In this document: positions 57,022-64,000 of the stretch, in pieces
How positions within the stretch are numbered: the stretch's first letter is position 1
How the letters are laid out: each line of letters starts with the position of its first letter
NCBI GenBank assembly: GCA_022844125.1
Contig: JALHMI010000008.1
Coordinates: 186,001 to 250,000, forward strand
From: Pirellulales bacterium
GTDB lineage: Bacteria; Planctomycetota; Planctomycetia; Pirellulales; PALSA-1355
DNA: 64,000 nt
Direction of reading: 5' to 3'
Made by a program: the position numbers and the translations under genes
The notes under the pieces: model-generated
What the model was told of the DNA's origin: nothing
Database searches by the model: none
What the model saw: the letters and a program-made list of their open reading frames with translations, nothing else

Positions 57022-57966
57022 ATGGCGACCATCACCGGCAACTTGAACGAGCGACCAACCCCAGCTCGCCGCGGCACTTCGAGCTTGCAGCGGCTGGGAG
57101 AGTTGGCGATCGAATCGCTGATTCGCCTGTGCGGCTACAGCGCGATCCTGTTCGTGTTCGGCATCTTTTTCTTCGTGTTTCGCGAAGGGGCGCCGATGCT
57201 GTTCGGCGGGCTCGACCTGCTGAAGTTCTTCACGTCGACGGACTGGAACCCGGTTTCGAAGACGCCGAGCTACGGCATCCTGGGCCTGCTGGCAGGCACG
57301 GCTTCGGTCACCGTGCTGTCGATGGCGCTGGCCGTTCCGCTGGGACTTGGCGCGGCGGTGTTCGTTTCCGAGTTCTGCTCGCCCAAGATCAAGGAAGCGC
57401 TCAAGATTGCCATCGAGATGCTGGCCGCGATCCCGTCGATCGTGTGGGGCTTCATTGCCTACATGATGCTTAATCCGCTGATCATCTGGGCGACCGGCGC
57501 GCCCGTGGGGCTGAACGTGCTGAACGCGAGCATCATCCTGGCGCTGATGAGCGTGCCGGTGATCGTCTCGGTGGGCGAGGACGCGCTCAAAGCGGTGCCC
57601 GATTCCTATCGCGAAGCGGCGCTGGCCCTGGGCGCCAGCCGCTGGGAGATTGTCTATCGGGTCCTGTTTCCCGCGGCGAAGAACGGTCTGTTGGCGGCGG
57701 TGTTGCTGGGCATCGGCCGCGCGATCGGCGAAACGATGGCCGTGCTGATGGCGACGGGCAACGCCAACCAGATTCCGACCAGCCCCTTGGATCGCGTGCA
57801 GACCCTCACCGCCACCATCGCCGCCGAGCTCGGCGAAGCCGTGCAGGGCGACGATCATTACCGGGTGCTCTTTGTGATCGGCATCCTGCTGTTCGTGATC
57901 GCGTTTGTGGTCAACCTTTCGGCCGATTTGATCGTGCGAGGCATTCGGGGCAAGCAAAATGCCTGA
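57022..57966 (+). CDS. pstC: Phosphate ABC transporter permease PstC
   Basis: YGILGLLAGTASVTVLSMALAVPLGLGAAVFVSEFC; IGRAIGETMAVLMATGNANQIP. Confidence 0.93.
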   Translation: MATITGNLNERPTPARRGTSSLQRLGELAIESLIRLCGYSAILFVFGIFFFVFREGAPMLFGGLDLLKFFTSTDWNPVSKTPSYGILGLLAGTASVTVLSMALAVPLGLGAAVFVSEFCSPKIKEALKIAIEMLAAIPSIVWGFIAYMMLNPLIIWATGAPVGLNVLNASIILALMSVPVIVSVGEDALKAVPDSYREAALALGASRWEIVYRVLFPAAKNGLLAAVLLGIGRAIGETMAVLMATGNANQIPTSPLDRVQTLTATIAAELGEAVQGDDHYRVLFVIGILLFVIAFVVNLSADLIVRGIRGKQNA

Positions 57967-59317
57967 GACAAAAATGCCCGACAAGAATCTACCCGAGAAT
58001 GGCTCAACGCACTTCCGCTACTTCGTCGCTGCGAAACCCAATGGCAGCCCGGGAGACGGGACCCTCGAGCATCCCTCGCGTAGCATTCGCGATGCGATCG
58101 AAGGTATCCGCGCGCGGCATGCCGGTGACTCGCCTAGCGTGCGGCGACTGAACGGTTACGACCGGATCGACATCTGTTCGGTCCTCAAGGGTCCGGCCGC
58201 CAAGGCGGAGACGAAACAACGATACGAGTTCTTCGTCGATCCTTTGGGGGCCACGGACCTGGCGATCGGTAGTGCGCAGCTCCCCTGGCCCGATCTTGAG
58301 TCGGCGCTCGAGGGCGTGGCCAAGATGGATGCCGAAGGGGCGATTTCGCTGGCCGCGGGCGAGCATCTGAGTCTCTCTGTGCGCGAGGTGTTCTCGGCCA
58401 CTCCGGTCGATCGCCGCAAACGCCGCCACGAGCGGATCGCGCAAATCGCGCTCGGCCTCGTCACGTTATCGCTGGTCGTGCCGCTGGTGGCGATCCTGAG
58501 TCACTTGATCTACAAGGCCTGGCCGGTGCTGACGCCGTCGTTCCTGTTCGAGAACCCGCGCAACCAGATGACGGCCGGCGGCGTCTGGGCTCCGCTGATT
58601 GGCACGTTCTACCTGGTGTTCATCTCGCTGATCATCGCCTCTCCGATCGGCGTGCTGGCCGGCGTGTATCTGAACGAGTATGCCCGCGATAACTGGTTTA
58701 CTCGCGTCGTGAACCTGGCCGTGGTCAACCTGGCCGGTGTGCCGAGCATCGTGCACGCATTGTTCGGCGTGGGCGCGTTTGTGATGTTCGCCAACATGGG
58801 CGAAAGCGTGCTGGCAGCTTCCTGCACACTGGCGATCATGACGCTGCCGGTGATCATTACCAGCACGCGCGAAGCTTTGGCCAGCGTGCCAATGAATTTC
58901 CGCGAAGCTTGCTGGAACATGGGCGCCAGCCGCTGGCAAACCATTCGCACAATCGTGCTGCCCAACTCGATCAGCGGGATCCTGACCGGCGTGATCCTGC
59001 AAGTCTCGCGGGCGGCGGGCGAAACAGCCCCCATCCTGTTTACCGGCGCCGCGCTGTACATGACCATCCCGACCAAGGGGCTGCGGTCGTTCTTTCCCTA
59101 CTCGCTGCAAGACGGCTGTATGGCCCTGTCCTATCACTTGCACGTGATGATGACGCAGGTGAAAGGTGCTTCGCCCGAGGCGATCGAGGCGGGTAAGTCC
59201 CTCCCGCTCGAGCACCTGCAATACGGCACGGCGGTGGTGCTGATCGGGCTGGTGCTCACTGTAAACAGCTTTTCAATCGGGCTGCGAATGTACCTGCGCT
59301 CACGGAAGAAGTGGTAG
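57959..59317 (+). CDS. pstA: Phosphate ABC transporter permease PstA with ~155-aa N-terminal extension
   Basis: C-terminal permease (GVLAGVYLNEYARDNWFTRVVNLAVVNLAGVPSIVHALFG; VSRAAGETAPILFTGAAL); unusual hydrophilic N-terminus. Confidence 0.92.
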   Translation: MPETKMPDKNLPENGSTHFRYFVAAKPNGSPGDGTLEHPSRSIRDAIEGIRARHAGDSPSVRRLNGYDRIDICSVLKGPAAKAETKQRYEFFVDPLGATDLAIGSAQLPWPDLESALEGVAKMDAEGAISLAAGEHLSLSVREVFSATPVDRRKRRHERIAQIALGLVTLSLVVPLVAILSHLIYKAWPVLTPSFLFENPRNQMTAGGVWAPLIGTFYLVFISLIIASPIGVLAGVYLNEYARDNWFTRVVNLAVVNLAGVPSIVHALFGVGAFVMFANMGESVLAASCTLAIMTLPVIITSTREALASVPMNFREACWNMGASRWQTIRTIVLPNSISGILTGVILQVSRAAGETAPILFTGAALYMTIPTKGLRSFFPYSLQDGCMALSYHLHVMMTQVKGASPEAIEAGKSLPLEHLQYGTAVVLIGLVLTVNSFSIGLRMYLRSRKKW

Positions 59318-59320
59318 CGC

Positions 59321-60076
59321 ATGGCATCGGTCGGCATTCAGATTCGCGACCTCTCGGTCAAGTACGGCGACAAGCCGGCCCTGCGCGAGGTGTCGCTCGA
59401 CATTCCGCCAAACCAGATCTTCGGGATCATTGGTCCGGCCAACAGCGGCAAGACCACGCTGCTCAAGTGCATCAACCGCACGATCGACTTTGTGACCACG
59501 GCCAGCGTCAACGGCAGCCTGCTGGTGGGCGACCAGGACGTGCGTCGGATGCGGAACGTGTATGAACTGCGCCGGCGGATCGGGATGGTATTTCCGCTGC
59601 CGGTGGGCCTGCCGATGTCGATCTACGACAACGTGGCTTACGGACCGCGAATGGCCGGTGTGCGGCAGCGTGGCGAGCTGGACGTGCTGGTCGAGCGGTG
59701 CCTGCGGCAGGCCGCGCTGTGGGACGAAGTCAAGGATCGGCTCACCCTGCTCGGCACGAAGCTCTCGGGCGGGCAGCAGCAGCGGCTCACGCTGGCCCGG
59801 GCGCTCTCGCTGGAGCCGGATGTTTTGTGCCTCGATGAGTTTTCGATCGCGATCGACCCAGTCACGACGATGAAGATCGAAGAGGTGCTCTTGGAGCTTT
59901 CGCGCGAGATGACGATCGTGCTCGTGACGAACCTGGTGCAGCAGGCGCGGCGGCTGGCGCAGAACGTGGCCTTCTTCAACAGCTCGCGATTGGTCGAGGT
60001 GGGTGAAACGAAGCAGCTCTTCACCAAACCACGCGAGCAACTGACTTTCGACTATGTCACGGGGAACATCGGCTGA
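59321..60076 (+). CDS. pstB: Phosphate ABC transporter ATPase, first paralogue (Q-loop Gln and H-loop His replaced)
   Basis: GPANSGKTTLLKCINR, KLSGGQQQRLTLARALS, LCLDEFSIAIDP; GMVFPLPVGLPMSIYDNV; TIVLVTNLVQQARRL. Confidence 0.92.
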   Translation: MASVGIQIRDLSVKYGDKPALREVSLDIPPNQIFGIIGPANSGKTTLLKCINRTIDFVTTASVNGSLLVGDQDVRRMRNVYELRRRIGMVFPLPVGLPMSIYDNVAYGPRMAGVRQRGELDVLVERCLRQAALWDEVKDRLTLLGTKLSGGQQQRLTLARALSLEPDVLCLDEFSIAIDPVTTMKIEEVLLELSREMTIVLVTNLVQQARRLAQNVAFFNSSRLVEVGETKQLFTKPREQLTFDYVTGNIG

Positions 60077-60849
60077 TGGCGCCCCAGACCTACAGCATCT
60101 GCACGCGCGACTTGAATCTTTGGTACGGAGATTTTCAGGCGCTCAAGAAGATCAGCGTGGACATCCGCGCTTCGTGCGTCACCGCACTGATCGGTCCTTC
60201 GGGCTGCGGCAAGACGAGCCTCTTGCGGTGCTTCAACCGGATCAATGAGCGGTACGGCAACGTCCGGACGACGGGTGAGATCTCGATCCTGGGGAAGAAT
60301 GTCTACGACGAGGACGTGTCGCTTTCCGAGCTGCGGAAGACCGTGGGCATGGTTTTCCAGCGGCCAAACCCGCTGCCGATCTCAATCTATGAGAACGTCC
60401 TGTTTGGACTGAGGGTGCACACGCGGCACAACGCGATCAACAAGAGCCAGCGAGACGAGCTCGTCGAGACGGCCCTGTCGGACGTGTTCCTCTGGCAGGA
60501 CGTCAAGGACAAGCTGCAGAGCAAGGCCACGCTGCTCACGCTCGAGCAGCAGCAGAAGCTATGCATCGCACGGCTGCTGCCGCTCAAGCCGCGGGTGATC
60601 CTGATGGACGAGCCCTGCAGTGCCCTGGATGCCGAGGGGACGCAGGCCATCGAGACGCTGATCGACACGCTCAAGGAGCGGTACACGATCGTGATCGTGA
60701 CGCACAACATGAGCCAGGCCGCGCGAACCAGCGAGGAATGCATTTACATGCTGCTGGGCGAGGTGATCGAGCACGGTAAGACCAAGACGATCTTTCTGAA
60801 GCCGCAGCGGAAAGAGACGGAAATGTATATCGAGGGGCGATACGGTTAG
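60076..60849 (+). CDS. pstB: Phosphate ABC transporter ATPase, second paralogue (degenerate signature motif)
   Basis: GPSGCGKTSLLRCFNRINE, GMVFQRPNPLPISIYENV, LTLEQQQKLCIARLLPLKPRVILMDEPCSALD, TIVIVTHNMSQAARTS. Confidence 0.92.
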   Translation: MAPQTYSICTRDLNLWYGDFQALKKISVDIRASCVTALIGPSGCGKTSLLRCFNRINERYGNVRTTGEISILGKNVYDEDVSLSELRKTVGMVFQRPNPLPISIYENVLFGLRVHTRHNAINKSQRDELVETALSDVFLWQDVKDKLQSKATLLTLEQQQKLCIARLLPLKPRVILMDEPCSALDAEGTQAIETLIDTLKERYTIVIVTHNMSQAARTSEECIYMLLGEVIEHGKTKTIFLKPQRKETEMYIEGRYG

Positions 60850-60873
60850 TCGCTCGTGGACGGCGAAGTGCAG

Positions 60874-60890
60874 CCCCGGCTTCGTCGGGG
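60874..60890. repeat. REP-like element family I, divergent copy (pstB2-phoU gap)
   Basis: CCCCGGC-TTC-GTCGGGG. Confidence 0.45.
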
Positions 60891-60963
60891 GCCTCTGAGA
60901 GTATGCACATCCTACACCCGTACACACTTTACAGATTTGTTCGCTTCGGCGAGACTTGAGGAT

Positions 60964-61626
60964 ATGGCCAAGCAGTTGCCCCGACAGATTGAAGCCCTCA
61001 AGCAGAAGATTCTGTTCGTGGGGACGCTGGTCGAAGAGGCCATCGCCAAGGCAACGCTGGCCCTCAACACGCGTGATCCAAACCTGGCCCGGGCCGTGAT
61101 TGAGGCCGACTCCGAGATCGACCGGATGGAGGTCGATGTCGAGGAGGAATGCCTGAAAGTGCTCGCGCTTTATCAGCCGGTGGCCGCCGATCTGCGGTTC
61201 GTCGTGGCGGTGCTCAAGATCAACAACGATTTGGAGCGGATGGGCGACCTCGCCCGTAACGTTGCCAAGCGAGTTGTGTTCCTGGCGGAGCGCGAGGCGC
61301 TGCACGAATTGCCGATCGACTATCGGCCGATGGCGGCGAAAGTGAAGTCGATGGTCAAAGACAGCCTCGACGCGCTGGTGAACGCGGACACGGCGCTCGC
61401 CACCAGAATTCGCCATGACGACGACGACGTGGATGCCCAGCGGCGAATTATTGAAAAGCAGATCGAAGCCCACATCCGCGATAACCCCGGCCAAGCCGAA
61501 GGGCTGATGCGACTGGCGTCCGTGGCGCGGCATCTGGAGAGAATTGCCGACATGGCCACAAACATCGCCGAGGACGTGATCTACATGGTCGAGGGCGAGA
61601 TCGTGCGGCATCATTTCAACGAGTAA
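60964..61626 (+). CDS. phoU: Phosphate signalling complex protein PhoU
   Basis: EEECLKVLALYQPVAADLRFVVAVLKINNDLERMGDLARNVAKR; ARHLERIADMATNIAEDVIYMVEGEIVRH. Confidence 0.94.
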   Translation: MAKQLPRQIEALKQKILFVGTLVEEAIAKATLALNTRDPNLARAVIEADSEIDRMEVDVEEECLKVLALYQPVAADLRFVVAVLKINNDLERMGDLARNVAKRVVFLAEREALHELPIDYRPMAAKVKSMVKDSLDALVNADTALATRIRHDDDDVDAQRRIIEKQIEAHIRDNPGQAEGLMRLASVARHLERIADMATNIAEDVIYMVEGEIVRHHFNE

Positions 61627-61988
61627 GGTACGGGCGGCGAATGCCGCCGTCCGACGGCAATATCTTAGGTGGCAGAAAGGATCTGGCCGTTTGCCGTGCT
61701 GGCCGGTCTCCGGCTGCGCTTCCGCCAGACGAACCGGACGCTGTGGGCTCCGCCGGGCAAGGTGCTCGTCAATCTGCGGTCGTACCAAGCACAGGTCTCC
61801 GCTGGATGTGCCAAGCGTCGTGGAATTGGCCGACAACGAAGTTGCCGAGATCCGCCGCCACGAGGATCGGTATACCGTGCCGCAAGGCAGCGGTCGCCGC
61901 ACATCGTACAAGCTGGTCTCGCTCCGACATCGTGCTCCGCACGCCCGACGACGGAACGCTGGCCACGCCCTGGTCCCACGAGGTTAAC

Positions 61989-62075
61989 ACCACGCAGCGC
62001 GGAGTCGATTGGCAGATGAAAGTCAAAGACGCCCGCGGTAAACTCAAGTCCCTCTACCCGAAAATCAGGGTGTGA
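61989..62075 (+). pseudogene. Candidate 3' remnant of an IS630-family transposase
   Basis: NTTQRGVDWQMKVKDARGKLKSLYPKIRV resembles the IS630 C-terminal 'vDWqFttaDARiKLKrLYP' pattern; no upstream catalytic domain. Confidence 0.4.
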
Positions 62076-62161
62076 CAGGGCACTAGAGGCATTCTCAATT
62101 ATGCTCTCTCGGTACCGAAAATGCCCAGCAACTTGTTACCGTGTTTGTCGTTACCGGGCGG

Positions 62162-63976
62162 TCAATCCGCAGGTTGAGGCAACAGCCGCACCGAGCGCAA
62201 ATCCATCACCGCCGCGCCCGGCTTGGTGCGCGGCTTAACTGTGAGCGTGTAGCGGCCAGGTTCAGCGATCTTCACGCTGCCGATCGTGCGCGGAGTAAAC
62301 TTTTGGAAACCGCCAGTCTCTTCGACGGTCATCGACAGCTTTTGATCGGCAACCTCGACGTCAACCTGGCTGCCGCCGCTGCCGGCGCCGCAGCCTTGCA
62401 AAAGTTCCACTGCGAACTCGCCGGGTGTCGTGACAACGAACTCCCAACTGGCCCAGTCGTCCTGACGAACCCAAAAGCCGAGCGTGTCCTTGTGCGGCAA
62501 CGGTTCGTAGCGAAGCATGATGCCGTGAACGTCAGCTGTCTCGGCTGCCAGCGTGATCGAGCCATCCGCGGCCTGTTCGTTTGGCACGAAGCCGGGACTC
62601 GGCGTCGGCATCTGGGCGTCGACCTGTTTGAGCCAACTGGCCAGCTTCGCGGCGAGCCGCTGGGCGACTTCCGGCTCGCGGTCGACAAGGTTTTGCGATT
62701 CGCTGACGTCGGTGGCCAAGTGGAACAGCTCCCGGCGGCCCGAGTCGTAATACTCGATGAGCTTGTAGTCACCGTCGCGAATGGCGCCGCCGGCGCGGCC
62801 GCCTTGCGGGCTGTAGTGGGGATAATGCCAGTACAAGATATCGCGCGGCGGGATGTTTTGGCCTGCGAGCAGTGGCACGATGCTGACGCCGTCAAGTGGA
62901 TCGCTTACCGGGACCTCGCACGCGGCACAGATCGTGGACGCCAGGTCCATCGTGATTGTCGGCACGTCGCAGGTCGAGCCCGGCGCCGCATCTCCCGGCC
63001 AGCGAACGATCAGCGGAACGCGAATCCCGCCTTCGTAGAGATAGCCCTTGCCTTCGCGCAGCGGCGCGTTATTTGTGGCCGGAAGGTTCGTCGGCTGGCC
63101 GCTGGTGGCGAGGCCGCCATTGTCGGACGTGAAAATCACGAGCGTATTGTCCGCGAATTTCAGTTCATCGAGTTTCGCCAGCACCCGGCCAACGCTCTTG
63201 TCCATGGCATCGACAAGGCCTGCGAAGACGGGATTGCGCTGCAGCCCCGGCGGTTTGATCGCCGCATAACGAGCGATGGCCTCCGCTTGGGCCTGGATCG
63301 GCGTGTGTACGGCATAGTGCGACAGATACAGAAAGAACGGCCGCTCGGCGCTCTGCTGCTCGAGGAACTTTTCGGCTTCGGTGGTCAGCCGCTCGGTAAT
63401 GAATTCGCCGTCGGGCGGGTTTTCGAGTCCCGGGAGCTGCCGGCCGTCTTTCAGGTATGGAGCAAAGTGGCTCAACACGCTGCCGCGTTCGAAGCCTCCC
63501 CTCGCGATCTCAAAGCCATGTCGCTGGGGCTCGAAGCCCGCCGCGCCCAGATGCCACTTTCCAATCGCGGCGGTTACGTAGCCGGCGCCTTTCAAGCGTT
63601 CGGCAATCGTGACGGTTTCCAGCGGTAGCTCCTGATGGAACTCCGGGCGCAAGAGCTTGTGCTTGCGAGGATTGACTTCGCCGGGAATGAAGTCCGTCAG
63701 ATGCAAGCGCGCGGGATATAGCCCCGTGAGCAGCGCGGCACGCGTGGGTGAGCAGACGGGGCATGCCGAGTAGGCTTGCGTGAAGCGCATTCCCTGGGCG
63801 GCCAGTCGGTCGATGTTCGGCGTCTGGTAGTACTTCGATCCGGTGCAGCCTAGATCCGTTGCGCCCAGATCGTCCATCATGATGAAGACGATGTTGGGTC
63901 TCCCAGCATCGGCCGCCGAGGCGAGACCGGACAACAGGGGCAGAATCACCAGTGCCGGAATGCAGATTTGCAACAT
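62162..63976 (-). CDS. Sulfatase (arylsulfatase A-like) with C-terminal extra domain
   Basis: NIVFIMMDDLGATDLGCTGSKYYQTPNIDRLAAQGMRFTQAYSACPVCSPTRAALLTGLYPARLHLTDF (C-x-P-x-R motif). Confidence 0.95.
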   Translation of the reverse strand: MLQICIPALVILPLLSGLASAADAGRPNIVFIMMDDLGATDLGCTGSKYYQTPNIDRLAAQGMRFTQAYSACPVCSPTRAALLTGLYPARLHLTDFIPGEVNPRKHKLLRPEFHQELPLETVTIAERLKGAGYVTAAIGKWHLGAAGFEPQRHGFEIARGGFERGSVLSHFAPYLKDGRQLPGLENPPDGEFITERLTTEAEKFLEQQSAERPFFLYLSHYAVHTPIQAQAEAIARYAAIKPPGLQRNPVFAGLVDAMDKSVGRVLAKLDELKFADNTLVIFTSDNGGLATSGQPTNLPATNNAPLREGKGYLYEGGIRVPLIVRWPGDAAPGSTCDVPTITMDLASTICAACEVPVSDPLDGVSIVPLLAGQNIPPRDILYWHYPHYSPQGGRAGGAIRDGDYKLIEYYDSGRRELFHLATDVSESQNLVDREPEVAQRLAAKLASWLKQVDAQMPTPSPGFVPNEQAADGSITLAAETADVHGIMLRYEPLPHKDTLGFWVRQDDWASWEFVVTTPGEFAVELLQGCGAGSGGSQVDVEVADQKLSMTVEETGGFQKFTPRTIGSVKIAEPGRYTLTVKPRTKPGAAVMDLRSVRLLPQPAD

Positions 63977-64000
63977 GAAGAGAGCGCCAGGTTAAGCGGA

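Noticed and set aside
56629-57984. 451-aa minus-strand ORF
   Set aside because: Antisense to pstS/pstC; His/Arg/Asp-rich shadow translation
60559-61911. 450-aa minus-strand ORF
   Set aside because: Antisense to pstB2/phoU
62141-63628. 495-aa plus-strand ORF
   Set aside because: Antisense to the sulfatase with a CSPTR motif
1-64000. CRISPR arrays, tRNA/rRNA genes, prophage or known defence modules
   Set aside because: No spaced direct-repeat array, no tRNA-like or rRNA-like sequence and no phage/defence protein recognised; tRNAscan-SE, Infernal and DefenseFinder would be decisive

Overview
GC-rich 64 kb window from a planctomycete-like genome (inferred from DUF1501 / DUF1549-DUF1553 modules, several sulfatases, a LEPR-XLL-like N-terminus and H4MPT-type fhcC). 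About 45 protein-coding genes were assigned. I saw no rRNA, tRNA, CRISPR array or intact mobile element. Recognisable blocks: (i) a secreted repeat protein running off the left edge, absent from the ORF track; (ii) two DUF1553/DUF1501 modules, one with a WD40 gene; (iii) a topoisomerase VI B-A operon; (iv) divergent fhcC and mobA-sulfatase; (v) a MrfA/YprA-type helicase behind a palindrome; (vi) a BlaI repressor plus a BlaR1-like M56 membrane protease carrying about five polysaccharide-export-like domains, with a perfect inverted repeat as candidate operator; (vii) a pstS-pstC-pstA-pstB1-pstB2-phoU operon with a Pho-box-like direct repeat. The two most interesting signals are the paired PstB ATPases, whose catalytic motifs have decayed in complementary ways (one canonical and one degenerate composite site predicted), and the M56/Poly_export fusion. 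Several dispersed palindromic (REP-like) elements are also present, one of which supplies the stop codon of mnmA. All family names come from reading the translations; no database search was run.
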